DNA of 64,000 nt, taken from NCBI RefSeq assembly GCF_026262505.1, contig NC_067203.1:2790001-2854000 (forward strand). Reading direction: 5' to 3'. A program made the translations under genes and the position numbers. The notes beneath the pieces are model-generated. The model made no database searches, was not told the DNA's origin, and saw nothing but the letters and a program-made list of their open reading frames with translations. This DNA is from Trichomonas vaginalis G3 (Eukaryota > Parabasalia > Trichomonadida > Trichomonadidae). Numbering within the stretch: position 1 is the first letter of the stretch; each line of letters begins with the position of its first letter. This document shows positions 41,313 to 50,162 of the stretch, in pieces.

Positions 41313-41984
41313 TTATGCTTGGCTGAGAAGGAACCTAGTGTTATCAGAAACTGACTCAAGTTCAGGGTTATTTCTTTCAGCGCATCTCTTTGCAGTAATA
41401 ACAATAATAAATGACAGCATAATTGCTCCCGCACATACTGACAGGAAGATAGTAACGTATAAGTTTGGAGTATCGCATCTATAATTTCTAAGATTCGAAT
41501 CAAATTTAGCAATCTGCCCTGGATTCATTTTTTTGGTTTTGCCTTCATACCATTTCTTGTATTTCTCTGTTTCATTTCCGGGGTATGTCGTTTTCTCTTG
41601 AATTATCTTGCAATACTTAGGTTCAGACATAACAATAACCATAATTAAATCGACAACTTCGCCAATGCCAGCAAGAAGGCTAAGTGTCATAAATAAACTT
41701 GCTAAGAAATTTAATTTGCATTTTACTAAGAATCTGTTAAGAGTTGCTGCAATAAATGAAATGATCGGGAATATCCATCCACAAAGTACAACAATGTATA
41801 AATTATAGGCTTCATCGTTATCATTTTGCCAAAAAGGGAAATCATATCGAATATTTGACCACCAAATCCCAACAACAATAACTGCACCTAATAGGCCAAC
41901 TACGGAACTCATTCCTAAAATGAGGGCGAAAGCATCTAGTATGATTTTTGAAGCTTTCACCATTTTATGATAAAAATTTGACAT
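41313..41984 (-). CDS. Tetraspanin-like four-span membrane protein
   Basis: 223 residues with four hydrophobic segments, about 17-41, 64-84, 93-117 and 177-200, and a large loop of about 60 residues between the third and fourth containing Cys and a glycosylation-type NET. This is the tetraspanin plan, though the diagnostic CCG motif is not seen. The cytoplasmic tail ends with a basic-to-acidic stretch. It probably resides at the plasma membrane or vesicles. The neighbouring frames at 40,688 and 39,394 look like relatives. A perfect 20-bp hairpin lies 19 bases upstream of its start. Confidence 0.6.
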   Translation of the reverse strand: MSNFYHKMVKASKIILDAFALILGMSSVVGLLGAVIVVGIWWSNIRYDFPFWQNDNDEAYNLYIVVLCGWIFPIISFIAATLNRFLVKCKLNFLASLFMTLSLLAGIGEVVDLIMVIVMSEPKYCKIIQEKTTYPGNETEKYKKWYEGKTKKMNPGQIAKFDSNLRNYRCDTPNLYVTIFLSVCAGAIMLSFIIVITAKRCAERNNPELESVSDNTRFLLSQA

Positions 41985-42002
41985 TTTTCCATCATATAAA
42001 CT

Positions 42003-42053
42003 TCGATGTCACTTTTGCGGCCGAGCGGAGTGAGGCCGCAAAAGTGACATCGA
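42003..42053. repeat. Perfect 20-bp-stem hairpin upstream of the four-span gene
   Basis: Arms 42,003-42,022 and 42,034-42,053 are exact reverse complements (TCGATGTCACTTTTGCGGCC), with an 11-base loop GAGCGGAGTGA. Much more GC-rich than its surroundings. It lies where the 5' leader or promoter of the minus-strand gene would be. Confidence 0.9.
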
Positions 42054-42759
42054 GGTTTACATGAATGGGTTCTATAGATATACAGCTTGACCGGTAGAAA
42101 AGCGGATCGATTTTTATCAATAATTGGACATTCTATTTTTAATAAAATAAACATATATTTATATGGGAAATTAGGGAGATCTGAAACTCAAAAATTATTT
42201 TTGATTTTTAATATGATGAATGTAATTGTGATAATATGTACATTACAAATAAAATATTAATTCGGAACAACGATGAGATGTGATAAATTTGATTCTCTCA
42301 AAAATCGATTTTGGGGTTTTAATATTAATTTGTATCTTATATGCATATAGGATATATAATAATTTTAAAACATCAAAAAGTGACGATTTGCGGTTAGAAA
42401 AAGTCATCAAAACACTTTTTAATGATTTGATTTAACATATGCATAGACCATCTCTTTGATATTTAACTTCAATTTCCCGAAATGAAAAGGATTTGAACAA
42501 AAACGATTATTTTACGATCATTTTTTGTAAATTTTTTTAAATTGAGACTGACATCTCTAAAATCTTCTAAAAAATCCAAATATCAAATAAAATAATATCA
42601 TTAAAATTCCTCTCAATTTAAAAAATTTTTATAAATTGAGACTTCAATCTCTAAAATCTTCTAAAAAATCCATATATCACAAAAAATCACGATATTATTT
42701 TTATTCTCAATTTCAAAAATTTTTTTTGTACTGACTTTCTTTTTCAATAACAGCATGGC
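42054..42759. other. AT-rich stretch, no gene seen
   Basis: Contains AAAAAGTGACGATTTGCGGT near 42,377 and a 60-base direct duplication near 42,545 and 42,640 (both with TTGAGACT and TCTCTAAAATCTTCTAAAAA). No coding frame. Confidence 0.4.
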
Positions 42760-42843
42760 AGAAATTTGAAACGAAGTTTCAAATTTCTCAATCTTGCATT
42801 CTGGGCACTTACGTGCCCAGAATGCTAAAAGGCGCGTAGCGCC
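42760..42843. repeat. Three hairpins in tandem
   Basis: In order: 13-bp stem with GAA loop (42,760-42,788), 13-bp stem with TTAC loop (42,796-42,825), 5-bp stem GGCGC-GTA-GCGCC (42,831-42,843). All stems are perfect. Loops read C-GAA-G, C-GTAA-G (minus strand) and C-GTA-G. Confidence 0.9.
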
Positions 42844-42986
42844 GTCTCTGAATATCAAATTTATTATAATTTATGAAATTTCAAATAAAATTTATGAAAT
42901 TTCAAATAAAATCGATCTGTTATAACACACTGGTGCATGACAGCCTTGTTATCCATTCATGGGTTATATATATACGGTCTAGGTGA

Positions 42987-43017
42987 AGACATTGCGGATC
43001 GAAGATCCGCAATGTCT
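42987..43017. repeat. 14-bp hairpin with GAA loop
   Basis: AGACATTGCGGATC-GAA-followed by the exact reverse complement. Fourth member of the hairpin field at 42-43.2 kb. Confidence 0.9.
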
Positions 43018-43112
43018 GAACCCCCCAAATTTATATTAAAAAGTATGTTATTATATGGGAAAAATTCGAGATTTCGAACTCAGAATTTAGAATTGGGTTA
43101 TTTTGGATTCTT

Positions 43113-43149
43113 TCGCTTTGGGAGGGCGCAAAGCGCCCTCCCAAAGCGA
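43113..43149. repeat. 17-bp hairpin with AAA loop
   Basis: Arms 43,113-43,129 and 43,133-43,149 are exact reverse complements (TCGCTTTGGGAGGGCGC) around AAA. GC-rich within AT-rich DNA. Confidence 0.9.
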
Positions 43150-43830
43150 TAAAAGGTCGAAAATGCTTATCGAATAAAATCATATATCAGAAAAAATGAC
43201 TTTGGATATGATAAATATCATTGTTATAATTGATACATATTATATTGCACATTATTTTGAAATTTTATTTTTTCAAAATTTTCAAAATTTAATTTTGATT
43301 TATATCTAAATATTATATGATTTTAAGATAGCATCTCTCAATTTTATTAAAACGGTTTTTGGTTTCCCTCAAATATGTTAAAATTGAGAAAAACAAAACA
43401 TTTTTAGGTGAAGCACTCTGAAGTTCTGAGCCAGACTTCAGATATCTCGATACAGTGAAGTACCCAAAATCATCTGCATTTGCCATAAATATTTATCGCT
43501 CGAATTTTGCAATTGAACTTTGCGTTCGATATCTGATTATACATACTTTCGAAATTGTAAGACCTAGCGACCACACACTAACACAATCACTCAGCCGAAT
43601 CAATTGATCCAATTCTCCATTATATTATTGGTTTATAATAAGAAAATTTGATAAAAAGTCAAAAAATAAGCGATATCAAAGATTACTTTATGGGTGTACT
43701 ATTAATTGACCCTTTTCTGATTAATTGCGAATTACTGAAATGTATTTATTTGTTAGATTCTTATATAAATTTTAAAAATCTCTTTATTTTCTTAAGTTCT
43801 ACTTACAATTTGTAATCTTTTATTTCATAG
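43150..43830. other. AT-rich stretch, no gene seen
   Basis: No coding frame, RNA or clear repeat recognised. Confidence 0.4.
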
Positions 43831-43921
43831 TAAGGATGTCAATTTGGAAGAAAAGTGAGAAAATTCCTAAAATGCTAAAAATGAATTTTCCAAACGTATT
43901 TTTTTATCTCATTTTTTTGAT

Positions 43922-44287
43922 GAGTAGGTGACAAAAGTGCATACTCTTAAACAACCATCGGATTTCCGGGTGAAATCGTGACACACTTTCGTCTTTCGTA
44001 GGCAGTGGTGGTTGTTACAAAAGGTAACTTCGAATGTAGCGTGAAATCTGCAAAAAAAATTCTGAAATTTGAATGGATAACACAAAAATTGAATAGTTTA
44101 CGTCAATAAAAAAGAGAAAAATGAAGCTAATGTGTCTCGAACCTAGAACTTAGAGCAGCAATCCCACTGTTTATCCCATTACACTAAATGCATCTCTCAC
44201 CTCAGTGAATGAGATCAACTATATGATAACTTTTTCCCCATTATATTCTTGTGGAAAAGTGACAAATAGCAACTTTGACCCTCTCTC
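43922..44287. mobile_element. 366-bp insertion with 10-bp target duplication
   Basis: Flanked by TTTTTTTGAT on both sides (43,912-43,921 and 44,288-44,297); the uninterrupted site exists at the other copy of the host repeat near 21,040. Ends GAGTAGGTGACAAA and, inverted, GAGAGGGTCAAAG are imperfect terminal repeats. A 9-10 bp duplication fits the Mutator-like superfamily, known in T. vaginalis. It is non-coding and contains a tRNA-like stretch on the minus strand. Confidence 0.7.
44122..44196 (-). other. tRNA-like stretch (A-box and B-box)
   Basis: On the minus strand TAGTGTAATGG (44,176-44,186) fits an A-box and GGTTCGAGACA (44,133-44,143) a B-box, 32 bases apart as in a tRNA gene. Stems pair poorly, so it is a relic or pol III promoter rather than a working tRNA. 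Confidence 0.4.
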
Positions 44288-44545
44288 TTTTTTTGATTTT
44301 GAAAAAAATTTGGAGAGAAGAACTCTTCGTTTTTGAATTTTATCACGATGGTTTTAAAGTATATTAGACAAATGTATTGGTATTACTATTTTTGTATATT
44401 TTGAGAGAAAATCCCTAAAAAGTGAGAAAATCTAAGACGGTTTGAGAAAATATATAAACTATTGAAAATTTGAATTAAACTTCTAATTTGGAAAAAAGAA
44501 ATTTGGAAAGAAGAAAATTCAAAAATCGAGATTTAGACTCAGTAT

Positions 44546-44546
<1 letters not shown>

Positions 44547-44576
<30 letters not shown>
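44547..44576. repeat. Run of 30 A at the Polinton 2 junction
   Basis: The host repeat copy reads CAGTATCAAA and then continues only as A. At 21,295 the same repeat continues normally with TGGAGAAC. The run separates host from element. Confidence 0.9.
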
Positions 44577-44578
<2 letters not shown>

Positions 44579-44583
44579 TAGTG

Positions 44584-44614
44584 GGGCTTCCAGGCACTTC
44601 GTGCCTTCTAGCCC
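44584..44614. repeat. Nested hairpin at the left tip of Polinton 2
   Basis: GGGCT and AGCCC enclose AGGCAC-TTC-GTGCCT with 3-base internal bulges. On the minus strand the loop is C-GAA-G. Starts eight bases after the A run, so it is a terminal structure candidate. Confidence 0.75.
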
Positions 44615-44689
44615 TGAAGATGTTTAGTATAAATGAAGTTTTTATTCGGAAAATTGTTAGTCTTCTTGGTCGAAAACATTATATATGTT

Positions 44690-46205
44690 TTCATGTTTTG
44701 TCAAGACTTCTTCTTCGTAAATGTTTTGTCAAGACTTCTTCGTAAATGTTTTGTCAAGACTTCATCGTAAATGTTTTGTCAAGACTTCTTCTTCGTAAAT
44801 GTTTTGTCATGATTTCATCGTAAATGTTTTGTCATGATTTCATCGTAATGAGCGTAAATGACCAAAAAATAATGTTTATGTTAGAATGTTAGATCTAACA
44901 CCTTTTCTAACATGTTTTCTAACATCGTAGAAAACTCATGAATTTCATCGTAAATGTTTTGTCATGACTTCTTCGTAATGAGCGTAAATGACCAAAAAAT
45001 AATGTTTATGTTAGAATGTTAGATCTAACACCTTTTCTAACATGTTTTCTAACATCGTAGAAAACTCATGAATTTCATCGTAAAGACTTTGTCAAGACTT
45101 CTTCGTAAAGACTTTGTTAAGACTTCTTCGTAAATGTTTTGTCAAGACTTCTTCGTAAATGTTTTGTCAAGACTTCTTCGTAAATGTTTTGTCAAGACTT
45201 CTTCTTCGTAAAATCAGACAAAAATAATGTTTAGGGTAGAAGGTTAGATATAACCTCTTTTCTAACCTCTTTTCTACCCTCTTGAATTTTCAAGACTTCT
45301 TCGTAAATGTTTTGTCAAGACTTCTTCGTAAATGTTTTGTCAAGACTTCTTCGTAAATGTTTTGTCAAGACTTCTTCGTAAAATCAGACAAAAATAATGT
45401 TTAGGTGAAGAGGTGAGATTTCACCTGTTTTTTCACCTAATTTTTCACCCTCTTGAATTTTCATGAAATTTACACCAAAAATATATTTTAGGTGAAGAGG
45501 TGAGATTTCACCTGTTTTTTCACCTCTTTTCTCACCTCTTGAATTTTCATGAAATTTACACCAAAAATATACTACTAGGGTCATTTTACGAAGAAATCTC
45601 AACAAAGTCTTTACGAAGAAATCTCAACAAAACATAGACAAGAAAGTTCATGAGAAATTAGATGAAGAAGTCTTAACAAAGTCTTTACGAAGAAATTCAT
45701 GAAAATTCAAGAGGTGAGAAATGAGGTGAAAAAAGAGGTGAAATCTCACCTCTTCACCTAAAATATATTTTTGGTCATTTACGAAGAAATCTCAACAAAG
45801 TCTTTACGAAGAAGTCTTAACAAAGTCTTTACGAAGAAGTCTTAACAAAGTCTTTACGAAGAAATTCATGAAAATTCAAGAGGGTAGAAAACATGTTAGA
45901 AAAGGTGTTAGATCTAACATTCTAACATAAACATTATTTTTGGTGTAAATTTCATGAGTTTTGTATGTTTTAGACCATGTTAGAAAACATGTTAGAAAAG
46001 AGGTTAGATCTAACATTCTAACATAAAATATATTTTTATTGAATTCCGTATGAAATTTCATGAGTTTTGTATGTTTTAGACCATGTTAGAAAACATGTTA
46101 GAAAACATGTTAGATCTAACATTCTAACATAAAATATATTTTTGGGTCATTTACACTCATTTACGAAGAAATCTCAACAAAGTCTTTACGAAGAAATCTC
46201 AACAA
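44690..46205. repeat. Terminal repeat field of Polinton 2
   Basis: Built from two parts. The first is a unit of about 25 bases, CTTCGTAAATGTTTTGTCAA with GACTT, in many tandem copies; its orientation is reversed after about 45,580. The second is palindromic half-site modules of TTAGA type (near 44,880; 45,003; 45,890; 45,975; 46,085), GGTAGA type (45,230) and GGTGA type (45,405; 45,490; 45,710). The field is symmetrical, with modules in one direction before 45,580 and the other after. Confidence 0.8.
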
Positions 46206-46226
46206 AGAAATTTTATTGGTAAGTAA

Positions 46227-46358
46227 ATGTGGTTTGAAATAGGACTACTTGTTTTAGGTTTTTTCCATTGTGTCATTTACTTATTTGACGTGGCAGAAAG
46301 ATATAGAGAATATGAAGATGAACCAATGCCTGCAAATGTTCAGCATATGTACTCGTAA
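46227..46358 (+). CDS. 43-residue single-span membrane protein
   Basis: An intact small frame with an N-terminal membrane segment (residues about 3-20, IGLLVLGFFHCVIYLF) and an acidic tail (ERYREYEDEP). It follows TTTTATTGGTAAGTAA, a promoter-like run of the type seen before other Polinton genes, and precedes two other small genes on the same strand. Small single-span proteins are frequent in such elements, and a virion membrane or entry role is conceivable; no family recognised. Confidence 0.45.
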   Translation: MWFEIGLLVLGFFHCVIYLFDVAERYREYEDEPMPANVQHMYS

Positions 46359-46381
46359 GAGATATTTTTATCTAATATTAA

Positions 46382-46744
46382 ATGGACGCACAGAACTTAG
46401 CGAATGCACAGCAACCTGGACAACCAAACCCAGAGAATATTCCAAATGAAGTTAGAATACAAACTGCAATGGCAAACTATGGTCAAGTGCCAACAGATGT
46501 ACAAATGCAAACTGCCATGTCAAATGACGCTGCGTTAGGCTTACCACCATGGTATGCAAATATGAGATGGAAAGAGTTTTATACAAACCCTGAGGTGGGA
46601 TATAAACAACTCTATGCAGATGACGCGAACACAGGAGTTGACCCAGAGTATGTTTTCTACCAGAGGAGAAATAGAATGTATGAGCTCCAGTTAAAGAATG
46701 CTATGGAACTCAACAGGAAACGTAAGAGACTAGGCGGACATTAG
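46382..46744 (+). CDS. Uncharacterised Polinton protein, 120 residues
   Basis: Starts after ATTTTTATCTAATATTAA. N-terminal half is Gln/Asn/Pro-rich with an internal repeat (NEVRIQTAMANYGQVP, then TDVQMQTAMSNDAALG). C-terminal half is aromatic and ends in a basic patch (ELNRKRKRLGG). No known family. Intact, and its place between two small virion-like genes suggests a minor structural role, by context only. Confidence 0.5.
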   Translation: MDAQNLANAQQPGQPNPENIPNEVRIQTAMANYGQVPTDVQMQTAMSNDAALGLPPWYANMRWKEFYTNPEVGYKQLYADDANTGVDPEYVFYQRRNRMYELQLKNAMELNRKRKRLGGH

Positions 46745-46762
46745 ATTTTTACATATAGTAAA

Positions 46763-47005
46763 ATGGGTTTCTTCAGTAGTATTGGAAACTTCTTTCGAAA
46801 TGTTGGAAGAGGTATATGGAATGGAATAAAAACCGTAGGAAGAGGAATTTGGAACGGAGTCAAAAATATTGGTAAAAGAGTAGGTCAGTTTGTTGGTATT
46901 ATACCTAAAGACCCTGAACCAGAAGAACAAGCTCCTGTTATACAACAGCCTGAACCTGCACCACAGTCTAGTTGGCAACCAAATCCAACACCTCAACCGT
47001 ATTAA
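46763..47005 (+). CDS. Small amphipathic protein, pVI-like
   Basis: 80 residues. It begins MGFFSS, which fits an N-myristoylation signal (Gly2, Ser6). Residues 3-45 form a basic amphipathic segment of repeated GRGIWNGIKTVG and GRGIWNGVKNIG, then a Pro/Gln/Glu-rich tail. This recalls adenovirus protein VI and other membrane-active virion proteins. 50,163-50,564 has the same plan. Preceded by ATTTTTACATATAGTAAA. The role in membrane breach is inferred from composition. Confidence 0.5.
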   Translation: MGFFSSIGNFFRNVGRGIWNGIKTVGRGIWNGVKNIGKRVGQFVGIIPKDPEPEEQAPVIQQPEPAPQSSWQPNPTPQPY

Positions 47006-47009
47006 AAAA

Positions 47010-47858
47010 TTATATTTTTACCGTTCGATAGTAGTTGTATATGAAACTAAGTTCTAAGTAAAACGCATGGTATAATGGAATTATTCTTTTTCTTCCATCT
47101 GTAGTAAACCATACTTGAAAGTCTGAAATACTTCCACTTGGTGGTTCGTATAACTTTGTAGGTTTTTCGTAAAAATCATTTGCCAAGCATAAGAAAGAGT
47201 TTTGGGCGCCAGAAAATGAAGCATGAACAATAATAGCAGCTGGGTCGAAAACATCTTTAAATAAATATGGTTCATCTCTTGCATATCGACTGTAAATATT
47301 TGCTAAAGGAAGTTCGACTTTCTGATTTAACATTCTTTGCAAATAATACCATGACATTGCAGTGAATTCTGTATATATTTGTTCGTCTTTCTTTGGATTG
47401 TCTTCGTAGATTTGAAATGACACTTGTGAATTTTGTTTGTCATATACAATTCTCACATAAAGTGTGCTCTCGGTATTTGCATATTCATCAGCATATTTTG
47501 CATAACATGAATTTATTTTATCTTCTATATTTTTTAACGCAGTCTGTAGAGAAGATGAAAGGTCAACTTGTATTAGCTCAATTTCTTCCCACATTTTTCG
47601 TTTCCCTTCAGATATATAATCTATATGAAACCTTACAATAAATGGAAAACTTTTATCTTCTACAGACACAAACTTCATTCTACGAAAGCCAATAGCTTTT
47701 GTGACAGATGGGTCTCTTAGCCATCTTAATGGGTAGTCAAAACGATAGCCTTCATGCTTTACGGTCTCTGTCTCAAACTTTTGACCGACATTAGTAAAAA
47801 GTTCATCTAATGGTTTAGTTGTAGCAACTCTTGAATTTTCTTTTTCTATTGAAAGCAT
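47010..47858 (-). CDS. Polinton paralogue family protein A, 282 residues
   Basis: Intact. Clear paralogue of the protein at 51,993-52,853: both read K-PLD-(E/Y)-(L/I)FTN near residue 20, then YRFD(Y/F)P(L/I)RWL and KAIGFRR, and end with ASFS, NSFLC, YEPP, SDFQVWFTT and FYLELSFIYNY. Looks beta-rich, no membrane segment. A more distant relative may be 12,145 in Polinton 1. No known family; constant presence within the small-gene cluster suggests a virion or receptor role. It converges with the gene at 46,763 (5-bp gap) and is divergent from the fibre-like gene. Confidence 0.55.
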   Translation of the reverse strand: MLSIEKENSRVATTKPLDELFTNVGQKFETETVKHEGYRFDYPLRWLRDPSVTKAIGFRRMKFVSVEDKSFPFIVRFHIDYISEGKRKMWEEIELIQVDLSSSLQTALKNIEDKINSCYAKYADEYANTESTLYVRIVYDKQNSQVSFQIYEDNPKKDEQIYTEFTAMSWYYLQRMLNQKVELPLANIYSRYARDEPYLFKDVFDPAAIIVHASFSGAQNSFLCLANDFYEKPTKLYEPPSGSISDFQVWFTTDGRKRIIPLYHAFYLELSFIYNYYRTVKI

Positions 47859-47876
47859 ATTTTATCTAGAATAAAA
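47859..47876. promoter_or_regulatory. 18-bp bidirectional promoter region
   Basis: ATTTTATCTAGAATAAAA lies between two divergent start codons and is itself nearly palindromic around TCTAGA. The gap at 61,870-61,887 has the same length and similar sequence (TTTACTTAGAATAAAAAG). Confidence 0.55.
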
Positions 47877-49190
47877 ATGTCGAAAGAAACAGCGTCTATG
47901 AGAGAAATACAACACAACCGACAACTCATTTTGCAAGCTCTAAATAAGAACACAACAAACTTTTCAAACTATTCTAAGATATCTGAGTCATTGAAAGAAG
48001 GAAACTTAAAACTGACGATAAACCCATTGACAGACGAGTTTCTGTTTCAAGACAGTAAGAACCATACTGTTTGTATAAATCCAACAAAAAGAACTTTAAA
48101 CGAGAAACCTATAGATGAACTTCTTTTGAAGGCAGATATTGACAACAAAGCTGACAAAGAGTATGTAGATGCAACAAGAGACTATATTCTCGCATGGACA
48201 GATAGAACATACCCACAAAAACATCATACACATAACATCTATGACGTAGATGAACTACCAGCAATGTTAGATGACAAAGCAGATAAAACATATGTTGACA
48301 ATAAAATGTCAAGTGAAGTGACAAGAGCTGACAAAGAATATTCTAAAAAGACTCATACACATACCATATCTGATATTACAAACTTACAAGAAACCTTAAA
48401 CAGGAAAAGTGACGTTGGACATACACACGATTTCTTCGCAACTGTTGGTATAGAAAATATTGAAGGAACGGTTGAAGAAACTGGTGGGGATGTATTAAAT
48501 TGGAAACCTCCTAACTTTCCACAAGGTTTAACATCGGAAGAAGACATAACAACGATGAGATACATTAGATGTAGAAATGTCTATGTCATGGAGGATGAAA
48601 ACAAAGTTAAATTCACTGCTCAAGATTTATATGATAAAAAAGCTGACAAAACATATGTTAACGATGAGTTAGATAAAAAAGCTGACAAAACATATGTTAA
48701 CGATGAGTTAGATAAGAAAGCTGACAAAACAGAGCTTCAAACGTTAAAGACAGAAATACTTCAAACAGTATATCCTATAGGCTCTATTTATACGTCAATG
48801 AACTCAACAAATCCAGAAACAGTTCTGGGTTTTGGAACTTGGACTCAAATAGTCGACAGGTTTTTGTATTGTGCAAACTCTTCAAAGGAAACAGGTGGAA
48901 GTAAAACGATTTCAGGTGAAAATTTACCTGCACACAGTCACTACGTAGATTTAAGTACATCTCAAGCAGGTTGGCATAAGCATAAATTTTGGGATTGGCA
49001 CGCCTTGAAAAAAGGTAAAGGATATGATGTTAAAGACGACGTTCAGTTTGCTATAAATTGTTACTGGAGTGACACTCAGGGAGATGGAAACCATACACAT
49101 CGCGTTACAGGATATACACAAACAACGGGACAAAGTAAAGACTACATGCCACCTTACATGACAGTTTACGCATGGTATAGAATTGCTTAG
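47877..49190 (+). CDS. Phage tail-fibre-like protein
   Basis: 437 residues, whole. It has repeated ADK-TYV and HTH units, a coiled N-terminus, then a segment (FATVGIENIEGTVEETGGD to VKFTAQDLYD) shared with the long fibre-like protein of Polinton 1. The C-terminus is KTEILQTVYPIGSIYTSMNS, LGFGTW and YMPPYMTVYAWYRIA, the phage fibre-tip pattern. There is no collagen stretch. Probably a trimeric surface fibre; family-based inference. Its stop overlaps that of the converging integrase gene. Confidence 0.75.
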   Translation: MSKETASMREIQHNRQLILQALNKNTTNFSNYSKISESLKEGNLKLTINPLTDEFLFQDSKNHTVCINPTKRTLNEKPIDELLLKADIDNKADKEYVDATRDYILAWTDRTYPQKHHTHNIYDVDELPAMLDDKADKTYVDNKMSSEVTRADKEYSKKTHTHTISDITNLQETLNRKSDVGHTHDFFATVGIENIEGTVEETGGDVLNWKPPNFPQGLTSEEDITTMRYIRCRNVYVMEDENKVKFTAQDLYDKKADKTYVNDELDKKADKTYVNDELDKKADKTELQTLKTEILQTVYPIGSIYTSMNSTNPETVLGFGTWTQIVDRFLYCANSSKETGGSKTISGENLPAHSHYVDLSTSQAGWHKHKFWDWHALKKGKGYDVKDDVQFAINCYWSDTQGDGNHTHRVTGYTQTTGQSKDYMPPYMTVYAWYRIA

Positions 49191-50146
49191 TCGTCATTTT
49201 CAACTTCTTTAGCATATTCGTCAGGAGTTGTCTTATATTTGTTAGGAACTGTCTTTGAAAGTATACCACCTTGAACTTTGACAAGTTTGAAACGAGGTCT
49301 GACAATAGTAGTTTTATCTTCTGCTTGCAGTGTGTACATTTTGCCATGTTTGCCTAAAACTTCATAATATTCTCTTGTATACTTTCTTCTATTTTTACGA
49401 ACACGAACGTGAGTACCTGTCGAGTTCCCATTGTTGTCATAGTCAATAGTATTTTCATATGGGTCGCGTTTAGGTATTTCTATTTTTACTTTGTCACCTT
49501 TCTTAAGTTTGAAGCCTGGCATTCTTTCTTGTTTGTCTCTTTTGACTAAACTATTAAATATATAGTCTTTCTCTAAGTCGGGGTTGTTTTTCATTTCTTC
49601 GGGGGAGTGGTTTCCCAAACCTTTTTGTTTACGGGTATTGTAAATATTTAAAACTTGTCTCATCTTTGCCATGGAGAAGTGTCTATATTTGTCGTCATAT
49701 GACATTTCATCTACCTCACCACCTTGTGGTTGGTTTAAGTCTCTTAAGATTTTTATACAACTGTCAATGACACCAAGAGCAGAATGGTTTTGGTCGACAA
49801 TGAAATATTGGTTTACATTTTTTGAACGCAGATAGTTTTTTACATCATCTGATTTGAAAGAACTTTCACAGTCAGATGTCAGTTTTGTTGGATGGTATTT
49901 GTCAACGAATATTGTCAAAGCAGTTTTCACATCTAAAATATTTTTGGACCATAATGGTATGGCTTCACAGTATCTTGTGTTTTGACCGACAAATATTAGC
50001 CAGTATGGAGGTCCATCTTCTCTATACCTCGGAATGTTTTCCAAGATATCCATAAACCAAGCATTTGGTGTTGAACTAAAGATTTTTATCATGAGTGCTT
50101 TCTTTGTCGCTTTAGAAACATAGGGGTCCTTGTTTGAATTCGTCAT
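49187..50146 (-). CDS. Polinton integrase (diverged)
   Basis: 319 residues, whole frame. Retrovirus-like core with DILENIPRY, LTSDCESSF (the second acidic motif) and ALGVIDSCIKILRDLNQ in the usual order. Basic, beta-rich C-terminal third with a long Lys/Arg stretch (RVRKNRRKYTREYYEVLG), chromo/SH3-like. Same family as 4,798-5,883 but diverged, so it belongs to another integrase lineage. Its stop overlaps the stop of the fibre-like gene on the other strand, and its start is 16 bp from the start of the gene at 50,163. Confidence 0.7.
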   Translation of the reverse strand: MTNSNKDPYVSKATKKALMIKIFSSTPNAWFMDILENIPRYREDGPPYWLIFVGQNTRYCEAIPLWSKNILDVKTALTIFVDKYHPTKLTSDCESSFKSDDVKNYLRSKNVNQYFIVDQNHSALGVIDSCIKILRDLNQPQGGEVDEMSYDDKYRHFSMAKMRQVLNIYNTRKQKGLGNHSPEEMKNNPDLEKDYIFNSLVKRDKQERMPGFKLKKGDKVKIEIPKRDPYENTIDYDNNGNSTGTHVRVRKNRRKYTREYYEVLGKHGKMYTLQAEDKTTIVRPRFKLVKVQGGILSKTVPNKYKTTPDEYAKEVENDD

Positions 50147-50162
50147 TTTTAACCCATAAGAA

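Larger units (their letters stand above)
43831..44546. repeat. Second copy of the 20,957 repeat, cut by an insertion
   Basis: 43,831-43,921 plus 44,298-44,546 match 20,957-21,295 nearly base for base. The copy is interrupted by a 366-bp insertion and ends abruptly at the A run where Polinton 2 begins. Confidence 0.85.

Noticed and set aside
44122-44196. A functional tRNA gene on the minus strand
   Set aside because: Good box motifs but weak acceptor and anticodon stems; treated as tRNA-like relic.
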